From JAZOTM01 sp045657625 (GTDB lineage Bacteria > Bacillota > Clostridia > Lachnospirales > Lachnospiraceae), in the NCBI GenBank assembly GCA_045657625.1, contig JAZOTM010000017.1, positions 1-64,000 on the forward strand: a stretch of 64,000 bases of DNA, in the 5' to 3' direction. The position numbers and the translations under genes were made by a program. Below, piece after piece: positions 38,142 through 48,386 of this stretch. Each line of letters starts with the position of its first letter. Positions within the stretch are counted from its first letter, which is position 1. The notes below the pieces were generated by a model that was given only the letters and a program-made list of their open reading frames with translations, had not been told where the DNA came from and searched no databases.

Positions 38142-38852
38142 TTAGTTTCGCCCTATAGTTTTCAGCAATTCTACCAAAAGTACCAAGCGATTCTTAATCA
38201 TAACAGGCACCGAATTTCTGGAAAAATCAGAATTTGTGGCCTCATGTCTGCGGTACAAGAGTAGCTTGTCCGGAATCATCAAGGTCTTTTCCTTTTTCCA
38301 ATCTGCGATCAGTCCAATCCACTGGTCGTGCATCTGAATGTTACGAGGAATGGGTAAACACAAAGGCAACAGTTCTCTTCGGAACGCCATACAACACCCA
38401 ATATACCGATTTTTCACAAAGCTTTGAAAAACCCCGGTCTTGCATCCACGGTACTCCTGAAAAGAAGGAATCAGTACTTCTGACATGTTGCCATTCCGCA
38501 CTTCCGCATCATGCATCACAAGAGTTGCTCCGGTCTTTTCCATGGTAGAAAGCACCGTTTCTACCTTGTGGTCACTCCAAACATCATCCTGATCTGCCAG
38601 GAAAATCACATCTCCTTTGCAACAGGTCATGGCATGTTCAAAGTTGGCAATAATGCCCTGTCTCGGTCCTTCGGTCAAATGAATACGTACATCTTTTTTC
38701 GCATATTCCTGTAGCAATGCCGGGGTACTGTCTATGGATCCGTCATCGGAAATCCATAGTTCATCCTCATCCCTTAAATTTCGTAAAACGGAGTCAATTT
38801 GTTCGGTCAAATAGCGCTCTCCGTTGTAGGTTGTCATGGCCACAGAAATCAT
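38142..38852 (-). CDS. GT2 glycosyltransferase (short, rhamnosyltransferase-like)
   Basis: 236 aa, shorter than most relatives. Motifs VAMTTYNGERYL, ISDDGSIDST and FLADQDDVWS (metal site) mark a GT-A fold cytoplasmic enzyme of the same group as the protein at 31-32 kb. The start MISVAMTTYNG is natural because the fold begins at once. Ribosome binding site is poor. Upstream gap of 65 bp holds a TATAAT at about 38893 with a 19-nt spaced TTGAAA, so an internal promoter is possible but weak. Probably adds one sugar of the repeat. Confidence 0.85.
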   Translation of the reverse strand: MISVAMTTYNGERYLTEQIDSVLRNLRDEDELWISDDGSIDSTPALLQEYAKKDVRIHLTEGPRQGIIANFEHAMTCCKGDVIFLADQDDVWSDHKVETVLSTMEKTGATLVMHDAEVRNGNMSEVLIPSFQEYRGCKTGVFQSFVKNRYIGCCMAFRRELLPLCLPIPRNIQMHDQWIGLIADWKKEKTLMIPDKLLLYRRHEATNSDFSRNSVPVMIKNRLVLLVELLKTIGRN

Positions 38853-38917
38853 AGTTCCGTACTCTTAATATTCCTCTCATTTTTGGTAAAAATCAACAAT
38901 TATATTCTTAATTTTTC

Positions 38918-40084
38918 TTAAGTTTTCAAGAAGTCAGCGGTAAGAAAAACTTCTTCATACCGATTCACAATCTGTTCCCAACTATACTGAGAACGAATCC
39001 GTTCTTTGGCAGCACTTTCATAGGAAAGACGCTGTTCCTCAGAAAAACCTTCCGCCTGTTCCAATGCTTTTACCAGGCTGCCCTTCTCTCCCGTCCAATA
39101 AAGGGCTGCTTCCTCAGCCACCTCTCGATTGAAGGAAACATCATAAAGAAGATTTACCTTGGTATCTGCCAAAGCTTCCAGCAAGGATGGATTGGTGCCA
39201 CCCACCTGGTGTCCATGCAAATAGACAAAGGCTTCTGCACGAATGCCACGAAGCAAATCTGTATCATACACGGTTCCGGCAAAAATAATCTTTGGATTGT
39301 TTTCCAAATGATATTTGCGGTCCAGTTCTGTATATAATTTTCCGCTTTTATCTACATTTGAAATAATTAGAAGGGGCTTCTCGGAAGCAAATTCTAAGTA
39401 TTCCTCAATCATAATTTCATAGTTATTCTCCGGTACAAAACGCCCTACGATCAAAGCGTAGCCTCCCGGTTGCAGTCCAAATCGTTCCTTTAGCCATTCC
39501 TTGGCTCTTGTGGTATCAATCTCCTGCAAGTCTGCGCCATAAGGAATAAAGGTGGTCAAGGGGCTGTATTTTCGGTATTCTTCCTGAATGTAAAGTTCCA
39601 TATTTTTGGAATCACAAATCATACCATGGGAATAACGCACCATGCCGGACTCGGAATACTTCCAATAAGCCCGCACCGGTGGACTCCATTTACTGCGCTT
39701 CCACTCGTGACCGTCCGGATTGACAAAAACTGTCACTCCCAGTTCTCTGGCCTGTTCCATCAACTTTTTCATAAACGGCCCGATTCGACAGGCCAATACA
39801 TAAATGATGGCATTTTCATACTGGCGATTTTTGATGGTGTTTAAGCTCCATCGAAAAGCTGCCACATCGTAGGCAATTGCCTTTGCCGGCCCAATAGGCG
39901 GCACTTTTAATTGGAAGCACTCCGCTCCCTTGTAATCGAAGGTCTCGTACGCTGTACCCATGCAAGCTACATGGTACACCACTTTTTCTTCCGTCCTTCG
40001 ACTTACCAATTGATCCACAAAGGTTTCAAACCCGCCATAATTGGCGGGTATTCCTTTGCTTCCAACGATAAACACATGTCTCAT
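38918..40084 (-). CDS. DUF1972-type GT4 rhamnosyltransferase (Cps2T/RgpA-like)
   Basis: 388 aa. N-terminus VFIVGSKGIPANYGGFETFVDQLV is diagnostic of the DUF1972/GT4 group; the C-terminal half has IPYGADLQEID, ALIVGRFVPENNYE and the HGHQVGGTNPSLLEAL donor-binding stretch with the E-x7-E-like region. Characterised streptococcal relatives add the first beta-1,4-L-rhamnose to a lipid-linked sugar. Its ATG overlaps the stop of the initiating sugar transferase (TAATG), which fits an enzyme acting second. Donor specificity for dTDP-rhamnose is inferred; no rhamnose synthesis genes are in the window. Confidence 0.88.
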   Translation of the reverse strand: MRHVFIVGSKGIPANYGGFETFVDQLVSRRTEEKVVYHVACMGTAYETFDYKGAECFQLKVPPIGPAKAIAYDVAAFRWSLNTIKNRQYENAIIYVLACRIGPFMKKLMEQARELGVTVFVNPDGHEWKRSKWSPPVRAYWKYSESGMVRYSHGMICDSKNMELYIQEEYRKYSPLTTFIPYGADLQEIDTTRAKEWLKERFGLQPGGYALIVGRFVPENNYEIMIEEYLEFASEKPLLIISNVDKSGKLYTELDRKYHLENNPKIIFAGTVYDTDLLRGIRAEAFVYLHGHQVGGTNPSLLEALADTKVNLLYDVSFNREVAEEAALYWTGEKGSLVKALEQAEGFSEEQRLSYESAAKERIRSQYSWEQIVNRYEEVFLTADFLKT

Positions 40085-41493
40085 TATTCTGCTCCACGGG
40101 CTTTGACTACCACCTGTACGGTTTTACACAAAATCTTCAGGTCTAACCATAAATCCCAATTGGAAATATAGTAGGTATCTAAAGCCACGATCTCTTCAAA
40201 GTTTTGAATGTTGCTGCGTCCACTTACTTGCCACATACCTGTGATTCCCGGTCTGTAACCAAGTCTGGCCTTGTGCCAATATTCATACTGTAAAAACTCA
40301 TCTTCCGTAGGAGGACGTGTGCCTACAAGGCTCATGTCACCCTTCAATACATTCCAAAACTGTGGCAATTCATCCAAGGAGTACTTTCTCATAAATTTTC
40401 CAATAGGAAAAATACGAGGGTCATCCTTCATCTTGAACATAATGCCATCCATTTCATTTTGTTCCATCAGTTTTTCTTTTTCCGCTTCTGCATTTACATT
40501 CATGGAGCGGAACTTGTAAAACTTGAATCTTCTACCATTGCGTCCGATACGAACCTGACTGAAAAATACAGGTCCCGGTGACTGGGCCTTGATAATTGGT
40601 GCAAAAATCACAAATACAATGCCGCATAAAAGAAGTCCCACAAGACTACCCACTATATCAATCAAACGTTTTACCAAAAGTTCCCTCGCTGTGGCCATAC
40701 GCATACTGCTGGTCAGCACCACAAATGGACCAAAAGGCTCAATGGCACGATTCGGTAACAATTTTGATTCATGGGCTAGATTATAATGAACGGTAATCCC
40801 CATTTCCAAAAGCTGATCGGACAAGGCTTCACTGCTTTCAATGGTATTGCCGCTGATGAACACTTCATCTACTACGTTTTCTTTTAAATAGTCATAAAAG
40901 TCATCCGCAGAGGCGATGACCGGTACCCCATGCATAATTTCTCCGGTGTGGTCCTCGTCAATCAACACGATTCCGTTGATGGCGAATTCCGTATATTCCA
41001 TTTTTCGAAGACTTTCCATGGTCTTATCAATCAGTTCTGTCGTGGTCACCAAAATCAAACTGGAACGATTTTTGTTGTTCACGATCATCTTGCGTACCTG
41101 ACGTTTCAAGAACACACGCACACAAAAAGACAAAATCATGGACATAATCCAATAAGCAAATAAAATCTTACGAGAGAATATGTTGGAACGCTGGGTTGCA
41201 AACATGTAAAGCAACTGTCCTAAGAACACCAAGGTACAATGACTGATGGTGGCCCGCAATTCCTGATATTTATTTCTTCGCAAGATACCGGTATAAGGTT
41301 CAAAGAAAAAGACAACGAATACATCAATCAAAACCAACAAAATGGCCATGCGGATGTACTCTTCCACCACGTAGGGGTTGTCAAAACCAATTCTGAGCCA
41401 ATAAGCATAGACATAGGAACCAATCATACAAAGCATATCTGCAATGATAAAGTCCAAATGCTTTGCCCAGCTTCGCTTTTCCTTACGATACAT
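40084..41493 (-). CDS. Initiating polyprenyl-phosphate sugar phosphotransferase (WbaP/CpsE-like)
   Basis: 469 aa. Four to five N-terminal transmembrane helices, a Rossmann-like central domain, one more helix, then the bacterial sugar transferase domain (about 270-469): KRLIDIVGSLVGLL, SPGPVFFSQVRIGRNGR, FKFYKFRSM, KYSLDELPQFWNVLKGDMSLVG and RPGITGMWQVSGR. It transfers a hexose-1-phosphate (Glc or Gal type) from a UDP sugar to undecaprenyl phosphate, starting repeat-unit synthesis. Overlaps UGM upstream and the DUF1972 gene downstream by 1 nt each (TAATG), implying translational coupling. Confidence 0.94.
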   Translation of the reverse strand: MYRKEKRSWAKHLDFIIADMLCMIGSYVYAYWLRIGFDNPYVVEEYIRMAILLVLIDVFVVFFFEPYTGILRRNKYQELRATISHCTLVFLGQLLYMFATQRSNIFSRKILFAYWIMSMILSFCVRVFLKRQVRKMIVNNKNRSSLILVTTTELIDKTMESLRKMEYTEFAINGIVLIDEDHTGEIMHGVPVIASADDFYDYLKENVVDEVFISGNTIESSEALSDQLLEMGITVHYNLAHESKLLPNRAIEPFGPFVVLTSSMRMATARELLVKRLIDIVGSLVGLLLCGIVFVIFAPIIKAQSPGPVFFSQVRIGRNGRRFKFYKFRSMNVNAEAEKEKLMEQNEMDGIMFKMKDDPRIFPIGKFMRKYSLDELPQFWNVLKGDMSLVGTRPPTEDEFLQYEYWHKARLGYRPGITGMWQVSGRSNIQNFEEIVALDTYYISNWDLWLDLKILCKTVQVVVKARGAE

Positions 41494-42590
41494 TAGTTGA
41501 GTTCCTCTCTTGCCATAGCCAGTGCTGCCGCTACGGTATCATCCATATCATAGTATTTATACTGGCCAAGTCTTCCACCGAAGATGACCTTCGGCTCTGT
41601 TTTGGCAAGTTCGGCATACTGCGCATAAAGAGACGAATTCTTGTCATCGTTTACCGGATAATAAGGTTCGTCTCCCTTCTGCCAAGTAGCCGGATATTCC
41701 TTGGTCACTACGGTTTTTTCCTGTGTACCATATTCAAAATGCTTGTGCTCAATCACACGCGTATATGGTGTTTCTGCATCTGTATAATTTACCACTGCAT
41801 TTCCCTGATAGTTGGCTGTATCCATGGTCTCTGTCTCAAATTTCAGAGAACGATACTCCAACTCACCGAATTTATAATTGAAGAATTCATCAATCATACC
41901 GGTGAAAAGAATCTTGTCTGCTTCTGCATCCCATTTTTCACGGTCTGCAAAATAGTCCACACCCAAACGAATCTCGGTATCCCCAAACATGTTGGCAATC
42001 ATCTGGGTATATCCACCCACCGGGATTCCCTGGAAGGCGTCATTAAAATAGTTGTTGTCATAAATATAACGAACCGGCAAACGACGAATGATAAAAGCCG
42101 GAAGTTCTGTGGCTTTTCTGCCCCACTGCTTCTCGGTGTAGCCTTTGATCAATTTCTCATAGATATCAATGCCAATCAAATTGATGGCCTGTTCCTCTAA
42201 GTTCTTCGGTTCTTCCACCGCATAGGCTGCTTTCTGCTCTTCGATCTTGGCCTTGGCCTCATCCGGCGTACGCACGCCCCAAAGCTGGTGGAATGTATTC
42301 ATATTGAAAGGTAAATTGTAGATTTCCCCTTCGTAATTCGCTACCGGTGAATTGGTATAACGATTGAATTCCGCGAAATCATTCACATAATTCCAAACTT
42401 CTTTGTCATCGGTATGGAAAATATGCGCACCATAACGATGCACCTGAATGCCTTCCACTTCTTCTGTATAGATATTGCCTGCGATGTGATTTCTTTTTTC
42501 AATCACGAGACATGTCTTCCCTTTTTTTCTTGCTTCATTAGCAAAGACTGCAGAAAAAAGTCCTGCCCCTACTAACAAATAATCGTACAT
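41493..42590 (-). CDS. glf: UDP-galactopyranose mutase
   Basis: 365 aa, normal length. Flavoenzyme converting UDP-galactopyranose to UDP-galactofuranose in the cytoplasm. Seen: N-terminal FAD motif YDYLLVGAGLFSAVFA, VIEKRNHIAGN, the YGAHIFHTDDKEVW substrate-binding stretch, GYTEKQWG, and a C-terminal GGRLGQYKYYDMDD. Its presence predicts Galf residues in the encoded polymer. GAGGAG is 8 nt before the ATG. Stop codon shares a base with the next start. Confidence 0.97.
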   Translation of the reverse strand: MYDYLLVGAGLFSAVFANEARKKGKTCLVIEKRNHIAGNIYTEEVEGIQVHRYGAHIFHTDDKEVWNYVNDFAEFNRYTNSPVANYEGEIYNLPFNMNTFHQLWGVRTPDEAKAKIEEQKAAYAVEEPKNLEEQAINLIGIDIYEKLIKGYTEKQWGRKATELPAFIIRRLPVRYIYDNNYFNDAFQGIPVGGYTQMIANMFGDTEIRLGVDYFADREKWDAEADKILFTGMIDEFFNYKFGELEYRSLKFETETMDTANYQGNAVVNYTDAETPYTRVIEHKHFEYGTQEKTVVTKEYPATWQKGDEPYYPVNDDKNSSLYAQYAELAKTEPKVIFGGRLGQYKYYDMDDTVAAALAMAREELN

Positions 42591-42651
42591 AACAAAATCT
42601 CCTCGTTTCCTCGCATTCTGTTTTTTATTTTACCATTTTTTTACAAAAATG

Positions 42652-44244
42652 TTAACAAATATAATAAGTCTTTTCATTTTGTAAAAAATTGGGATTGTAG
42701 AACGGATCTCCCTGTTCTATGACTTCCGGGAAACGTTCCTTTAATAATTTTGACATTCTTGGATCCGGCAATTCTGTCTTTACATGGGCGGTATAATCCG
42801 CTTCCACATAAGGGTCAAAAATACAGCGATATCCATGCTGGCTCAGTTTCAAACAAAAGTCCATGGCTGCGTAGACAGGCGGCAGAGAAAAATCTATGCC
42901 TCCCACCTCTTCGTATACATCCTTGCGGAACATAACGAAACTAAAACAAAGTCCACTGACTTCCTGGGCAAGCACCGCTCTGCGGCAATAGCCTTTGAAG
43001 GTTCCGGGCAATTTATGAAATGCCTTGTATACGTCTCCTTCTTTGTTGAAAATCAAACCACACTGATCCACTTTGCCGGAGCGACGATAGGTCTTGGCCC
43101 CAACCATTCCCACGTCTTTTTGACAAGCATAACTTAAAAAATCTAGTTGCCAATTGCTGCCACGTATATTCAAATCCGGGCGAAGCAACACGATATAATC
43201 TGCATCACTCTCCAAAATATTCTGATGCAAGCTTTCTCTCTTGGTATGTTCATCCAAGGAAAAAATCTGGGTGTTGCGATTTTCCGGATGGAACATGTAC
43301 TTCACAGAATAAGTACCCACTTCCAAACGTTCTTCCACCACTGCCGGCACTTCGATACGTTCAAAGTGTGCCTTCAAAGCCCGGAGGCCCGCACCTTCTG
43401 TATATGTTTTGTTGGAACTGTTTCCTGCCGTAGATGCATCATGCATGCGCCAATGATAAAGCACCCTCGGCACATGGCAAATGGATTTGGTCTTCTCAAT
43501 GCAGCGAAGCACCAGGTCATAATCCTGTGAGCCGTCAAATTCCTTGTGCAGGCCGCCCACAGCCTCAAACAATTCTTTTTTTATAACTGTAAAGTGGCAA
43601 ATATAATTATTGGTACGAAGCAGTTCCAAATTAAAATCGGATTTAAAATGAGGCTGCATACGATGTTTCAAATCCGCGGAGGCTTTGTCCTCATCGGAAT
43701 ACAACAGTTCGTATGTTATGCCTTGTTTTTTCCCTTTGTTCAAGGCCTTGGCCATTTCATAGAGTGCATCTGCCGTCAACACATCATCATGATCCAACAA
43801 ACAGATGTATTCTCCTTTTGCCATTTTTTCAGCTTCATTGGTGTTTTCTGAGATGCCGCCATTCTTTTCCAACTTGCGGTAGGAAATACGGCTTTCTTGC
43901 TTTTGATACTGCGTAACGATTTCCTTTACCGTATCGCTTTTGCCGGCATCTGCAATGCAAAGCTGCCAATTGCTATAGGTCTGATTTTTCAAGGATTCCA
44001 ATAAATCCTGTAAAAACTCAGGTTTTGTCTCATAAGTAGGCACCAACACGGAAAAAAGAGGTCTATAAGGAAACTCTTTTTCCAAGGTTTTTTGACGCTC
44101 CAGGCGTTTTTCCGATGCTTCAAATTTTTCTTTGATGGCATCATACCCGCGATCCGGTGCATTTAATTTTTCCATGGATTTATTGATAAATCCGAAAAAA
44201 CCGTATCTTTTGTAGATGTCTACGTATTTTTGATAGGTACTCAT
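42652..44244 (-). CDS. Two-domain GT2 glycosyltransferase (first domain intact)
   Basis: 530 aa. After an 80-residue helical N-terminus comes a complete GT2 domain (about 60-290): FSVLVPTYETKPEF, CIADAGKSD, GEYICLLDHDDVLT and FDGSQDYDLVLRC. The second half (about 300-510) resembles a GT2 domain that has lost most of its N-terminal donor site (only LLRPDLNIRGSN remains at the DxD position). The C-terminus has GDPFYNPNF, shared with the proteins starting at 50285 and 52310. Cytoplasmic and probably polymer-elongating. AGGAG lies 6 nt before the start. Confidence 0.88.
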   Translation of the reverse strand: MSTYQKYVDIYKRYGFFGFINKSMEKLNAPDRGYDAIKEKFEASEKRLERQKTLEKEFPYRPLFSVLVPTYETKPEFLQDLLESLKNQTYSNWQLCIADAGKSDTVKEIVTQYQKQESRISYRKLEKNGGISENTNEAEKMAKGEYICLLDHDDVLTADALYEMAKALNKGKKQGITYELLYSDEDKASADLKHRMQPHFKSDFNLELLRTNNYICHFTVIKKELFEAVGGLHKEFDGSQDYDLVLRCIEKTKSICHVPRVLYHWRMHDASTAGNSSNKTYTEGAGLRALKAHFERIEVPAVVEERLEVGTYSVKYMFHPENRNTQIFSLDEHTKRESLHQNILESDADYIVLLRPDLNIRGSNWQLDFLSYACQKDVGMVGAKTYRRSGKVDQCGLIFNKEGDVYKAFHKLPGTFKGYCRRAVLAQEVSGLCFSFVMFRKDVYEEVGGIDFSLPPVYAAMDFCLKLSQHGYRCIFDPYVEADYTAHVKTELPDPRMSKLLKERFPEVIEQGDPFYNPNFLQNEKTYYIC

Positions 44245-44257
44245 ACGTGTCTCCTTT

Positions 44258-45511
44258 TTATGAGAAAGTTTTTCTCATACCGGCTACAATCAGCCCAATC
44301 TGAATAATAATCTGAACCAGCAAGGCTACAAACAAAGCCACAATGACGCCGTTCATGGAATAGTATTTTACTACGGTAAAAGACATAATAATTGCCATGA
44401 GGATACCGGCAACCCCCACCAAATACTGCTGTTTGATCATACGCATCAAAGTACATACACTAAACAAGCTGGCATTGATGGCAATCAGCATCGCACTGAG
44501 CAACACCGGAATAAACAGATATACATAAGGTGCAATCTCGGCTCCAAATACAAGCTGCAGGGCAAAATCCGTAAAGAAGTAAGAAACCACGACGGCTACT
44601 GCAGTCAAGCCCAACATCAAAAGTCCAAACAATTTTAAAATCTTCAAAAATCCTTTTTTGTCCTTTGCTTCAAAACGGGTGGTCAAGATCGGTACCAATG
44701 GTGCAAACATGGTGTTTGCTGCAAGTTGAATAACGATGGTCGGTGCAGATACCGAAGCATAATAGCCCATGACTTCTTCCCCATAAAACTGTTCCAAATA
44801 GGTTCTCGGCACAGTCAAGGACAGGTTATTTAAAAAGGCCACAATGGCAAGTGGAATACAAATCAAAATCAATTTTTTTACCGTGGCAAAATCAGCTTTT
44901 TGTCCTTCCTTTGGGGCATCCTCCATGGACAACGCAATCCGTCTGTCATAGAAAAGCACCACTGCTACGGAAAACAGGGACATCAACAAAATACTTAAAA
45001 TCAAGTTTTTTGTAGCTAAAATAGTCACAATAAAAATAGTCAACGCACCCACCCCACGGATGGTCATGGAAATACCCGCGTAGTCCAATCTGGCTTTTTT
45101 CTGATAAATGCCGTAGTATACGTCTACACCGGCTTCCGACATTTTTAGAATCATATAAGCAAAAATAGCGAGAAACTTGCCCGGGTCCGTCATATATCCA
45201 TAGACAATGGTCAAAAGGAAGCATATGGCAAAAGACAGCGCATTGGTGAAAATACGACTTTTGCGATAGGCTTCATCGGAGAAGTCTCCGTGAATATCAG
45301 ACACCTGATAAGCTCTCACATTAAATAAACCAACAATCGCAGGAGATGCGGTTACCGTCATGGCAACCGACAAGATTCCTGCGTCTTCATAACCGGACAA
45401 GCGCACAATCAGTACGCTTGTCATCCATATACAAAAATAATAAATAATGGATCCAACGGTATTAAACAGCATGTTCTGCTGTACCGTTCTCTCAGTTTTT
45501 TGATTCTTCAT
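44258..45511 (-). CDS. Wzx-type oligosaccharide flippase
   Basis: 417 aa with about 12 transmembrane helices and short loops, starting NQKTERTVQQNMLFNTVGSIIYYFCIWM, the normal opening of polysaccharide exporters of the MOP superfamily. It would move the undecaprenyl-linked repeat across the membrane. Start follows the stop of the upstream membrane protein by 1 nt, with GGAG further inside that gene. Acts between the glycosyltransferases and the LCP ligase. A second candidate for polymerisation is the 603-aa membrane protein immediately upstream. Confidence 0.9.
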   Translation of the reverse strand: MKNQKTERTVQQNMLFNTVGSIIYYFCIWMTSVLIVRLSGYEDAGILSVAMTVTASPAIVGLFNVRAYQVSDIHGDFSDEAYRKSRIFTNALSFAICFLLTIVYGYMTDPGKFLAIFAYMILKMSEAGVDVYYGIYQKKARLDYAGISMTIRGVGALTIFIVTILATKNLILSILLMSLFSVAVVLFYDRRIALSMEDAPKEGQKADFATVKKLILICIPLAIVAFLNNLSLTVPRTYLEQFYGEEVMGYYASVSAPTIVIQLAANTMFAPLVPILTTRFEAKDKKGFLKILKLFGLLMLGLTAVAVVVSYFFTDFALQLVFGAEIAPYVYLFIPVLLSAMLIAINASLFSVCTLMRMIKQQYLVGVAGILMAIIMSFTVVKYYSMNGVIVALFVALLVQIIIQIGLIVAGMRKTFS

Positions 45512-45512
45512 A

Positions 45513-47324
45513 TTATTTCAAATACTCCAAATTTTCTGTTGTGATTTTGACAATCTTTCCGGCATCGTTGGCGTAAACCACTTCGAACTGATCCCAGAAA
45601 TCCTGATGTACGGTGTACAAATCACAATCGGTGTAAACACATACGTATTCGCAGTAAGCAAGCACGTTTGCAAAGTAAGCATCATCATCTTCATGAGATT
45701 TCCAGAATTCATAATCGGAAAGTCTCTGCCCGGTCATGGATTCATAGAGATAAGTCTCTTCCTGAATGGTGCACACCGGTACCTGCTTGTCTGTCACACC
45801 ACTGGAAAGCAATTCATTGTAAACATAATGAATCAATTCCATTTTTTCATCCGAATAATGCTCGGTAAACATAGTGTTGTAATTGAAGCAAAGCAAGTCA
45901 TTGTAATGCTGTGCCTTATTGTCCGGTACAAACAATGCATTTTTTGCTTCAATCTTGTTTTCGATTCCAAACAGGAACATGATGGCTACAAACAGCCAAC
46001 TGCACAAATATAGGCAGGTCATCTTTCTTGCCTCCGCTGTCATGCGTACGAATCCGCCAACAAGCAAAGCAAATACGATGAACCAAAGCATATAGTAATC
46101 TTTGTAGAAGTAATAAGTGGAAATCTTTCCTGTCTTATAAGAGATGGCAAACATTGCCAAAGTCTGCAACGCAAATAATGGAGCAAACCATCCCATAAAG
46201 CTGTTCTTTTTCTTTTTGATAATTCCAAAATATCCGTATACGGCAATTGGAATAAAGAATAAGAAATTGCTGTATAAGTCTCTGTAAATCGCACCTTCCG
46301 CAGAAAATGCGCTTTCTACTGTCACGTTATCATTTACGAAAACATCCATGTAGGTGTAAACCAAACCAAGGATAATCGGTACCAGGAAAATCTCAAGGCC
46401 TTCTGCCAAGGTCTGAAGGGAAACCAATTTCTTATTCCGAAACTGCTTCATCAGGAACGCAAATCCCATAGCCAGATAAGTCACCGGCATAAAAAGTGCG
46501 TAACACTGGAAAATCGCATGTGCGCCCAGCATCAAGAATAAAATGTTTAACCACTTGTGTTCCATTTCATCCTGCATGAATAAGTCTGTAAGGACAAGCA
46601 ATGCTGCTACGACATACAAACTCATGCCCAAATAAGTGAAGCCGTACAAAGTACTGTTCATTGGATATCCTAAAAGGAAGAAGAAGGATGCAATGATGGT
46701 AACGATTTTTCCAAAACGATCCTTTGCAAAACGGCAAACCACACCGTAGAACATAAATCCGGATAATAAAATCTGGAAAATATCACTCAGCACATACAAC
46801 TTGTAGTAATAATCGTACGCTAACCATGGGGAAAAGAGTTCGATGACTGTACCATTTAAAAGCTGTGCAAAGAACATACGGCTGATGGCTTCGTTGTTTA
46901 CAAATTCCATCGCCTCTCTGTAACGAGCAGAAGGATCTACGGTTCTGTAGTTCCAGTTTAATTCGGTCAATCCCCAACGCACGTTGGCACCGAACAATAC
47001 CACTGCCACAAGCAATACTGCAAAAATAATATCGTAACGGTTTACGGTATATTTCTGTACTTTCTTTTTTGCAAAAACAAAATACAAAAGTGGAATTGCA
47101 ACAAGCAAATTAAAAATTCCAAGGGTTCCCACATTTACCGGAATGCTAAGCAAATTGATAATCGCTGCCACAAAAGCACTGTAAAACTCTGTCAAAATAG
47201 CGGTCAAAGGAAGCCAAGTGAAGGCCTTTTGCTCTGATTCCGTCTTTTTAAACAGGAACAAACCTACAAAAAACGCAGCGTAAGTAATCATATAAAATAT
47301 TGTAACCGGTACTGTACCATTCAT
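45513..47324 (-). CDS. Polytopic membrane protein of the polysaccharide operon (603 aa), polymerase or GT-C candidate
   Basis: About 12-13 transmembrane helices in the first 460 residues and a soluble C-terminal domain of about 130 residues. A large outer loop after helix 4 contains NYRTVDPSARYREAMEF and NNEAISRMFFAQLL, where GT-C enzymes or Wzy polymerases carry catalytic residues. No named family recognised. As the operon has a flippase but no obvious Wzy, this protein is the best polymerase candidate; a GT-C glycosyltransferase using a polyprenyl-sugar from the adjacent GtrB-like enzyme is an equal alternative. AGGAG is 7 nt before the ATG. Confidence 0.75.
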   Translation of the reverse strand: MNGTVPVTIFYMITYAAFFVGLFLFKKTESEQKAFTWLPLTAILTEFYSAFVAAIINLLSIPVNVGTLGIFNLLVAIPLLYFVFAKKKVQKYTVNRYDIIFAVLLVAVVLFGANVRWGLTELNWNYRTVDPSARYREAMEFVNNEAISRMFFAQLLNGTVIELFSPWLAYDYYYKLYVLSDIFQILLSGFMFYGVVCRFAKDRFGKIVTIIASFFFLLGYPMNSTLYGFTYLGMSLYVVAALLVLTDLFMQDEMEHKWLNILFLMLGAHAIFQCYALFMPVTYLAMGFAFLMKQFRNKKLVSLQTLAEGLEIFLVPIILGLVYTYMDVFVNDNVTVESAFSAEGAIYRDLYSNFLFFIPIAVYGYFGIIKKKKNSFMGWFAPLFALQTLAMFAISYKTGKISTYYFYKDYYMLWFIVFALLVGGFVRMTAEARKMTCLYLCSWLFVAIMFLFGIENKIEAKNALFVPDNKAQHYNDLLCFNYNTMFTEHYSDEKMELIHYVYNELLSSGVTDKQVPVCTIQEETYLYESMTGQRLSDYEFWKSHEDDDAYFANVLAYCEYVCVYTDCDLYTVHQDFWDQFEVVYANDAGKIVKITTENLEYLK

Positions 47325-47342
47325 AACAAAACTCCTATTCTG

Positions 47343-48272
47343 TTAGTTTTCTTTATTTTCTTCAATCTGTAATAAGCGCATTTCAAAATCCTGACGATTC
47401 TTCTTGCCTACGGTATTTAAAATCATACCTGCAAAGAAGGCCTGCAAGGCTCCCATCATGGTAAAGCCACACACAATCAAGGTCGGGAAGTGTCCCACAA
47501 GACCGGTGCTGCGGTATTCAGAGAATACCGGAATTGCAAAGGCAATGGATAAAATTGCAAGAATTGCTGCAATAATTCCAAAGAATCCCATTGGTTTATA
47601 GGTACGGAACAAATTGATAATGGTCATAATTACCTTGAATCCGTCAGAGTATGTATTTAACTTGCTGACAGAGCCTTCCGGTCTGTCTCTGTAGCCAATG
47701 ACCACGTTTTCTACAAACATGTTTTTGTCTGCCGCATGGATACTCATTTCGGTTTCGATTTCAAATCCCTTGGATAACACCGGGAAGGATTTTACGAACT
47801 GATAACTGAAAGCTCTGTAACCTGTCATAATATCTTTGATGTCTGTTCTAAATAAAACATTGATGGAACGACGTACCAAAGAATTTCCAAAGTTGTGGAA
47901 CGGACGCTTGTTTTCTGTGAAGTAAGTAGAAGACAAACGGTCTCCTACTACCATGTCTGCCTTTCTTTCCAAGACCTTTGCCACCATTTCCGGTGCATTT
48001 TCTGCAGGATAGGTATCATCTCCGTCTGTCATGATATAGCATTCTGCATCTACATCACGGAACATTCTACGGATTACATTTCCTTTTCCCTGCTGGTATT
48101 CGTAACGTACAACCGCACCTGCACGACGGGCGATTTCATCTGTACCGTCTGTAGAATTGTTGTCATATACATAAATCACAGCTCCCGGCAAAGCCTTCTT
48201 GAAGTCTGTCACTACCTTTTCGATTGTTGCACTTTCGTTATAGCATGGTATTAAAACCGCTATCTTATCCAT
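47343..48272 (-). CDS. GtrB-like GT2 polyprenyl-phosphate glycosyltransferase
   Basis: 309 aa. GT2 domain: AVLIPCYNESATIEK, VYDNNSTDGT and MTDGDDTYPAE (metal site), then two C-terminal transmembrane helices (about 225-250 and 262-288). Relatives in streptococcal wall-carbohydrate loci make undecaprenyl-phosphate-sugar for side-chain addition outside the cell. Adjacent to the 603-aa polytopic protein (18 nt away), which could use that lipid-linked sugar. AGGAG stands 6 nt before the ATG. Confidence 0.9.
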   Translation of the reverse strand: MDKIAVLIPCYNESATIEKVVTDFKKALPGAVIYVYDNNSTDGTDEIARRAGAVVRYEYQQGKGNVIRRMFRDVDAECYIMTDGDDTYPAENAPEMVAKVLERKADMVVGDRLSSTYFTENKRPFHNFGNSLVRRSINVLFRTDIKDIMTGYRAFSYQFVKSFPVLSKGFEIETEMSIHAADKNMFVENVVIGYRDRPEGSVSKLNTYSDGFKVIMTIINLFRTYKPMGFFGIIAAILAILSIAFAIPVFSEYRSTGLVGHFPTLIVCGFTMMGALQAFFAGMILNTVGKKNRQDFEMRLLQIEENKEN

Positions 48273-48386
48273 TTTATTCTCCTTTCGATGAGAAAATCTT
48301 ATTCGCTGATTTTATCATAAATCATTTAATACTTTGTATTTTTTCTTCCATTCCTGCAAAAAACTCTTTGCATATGCCTTCTTTGC

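Noticed and set aside
41463..42200. 245-aa plus-strand frame antisense to glf
   Set aside because: Shadow of glf, whose motifs are unmistakable.
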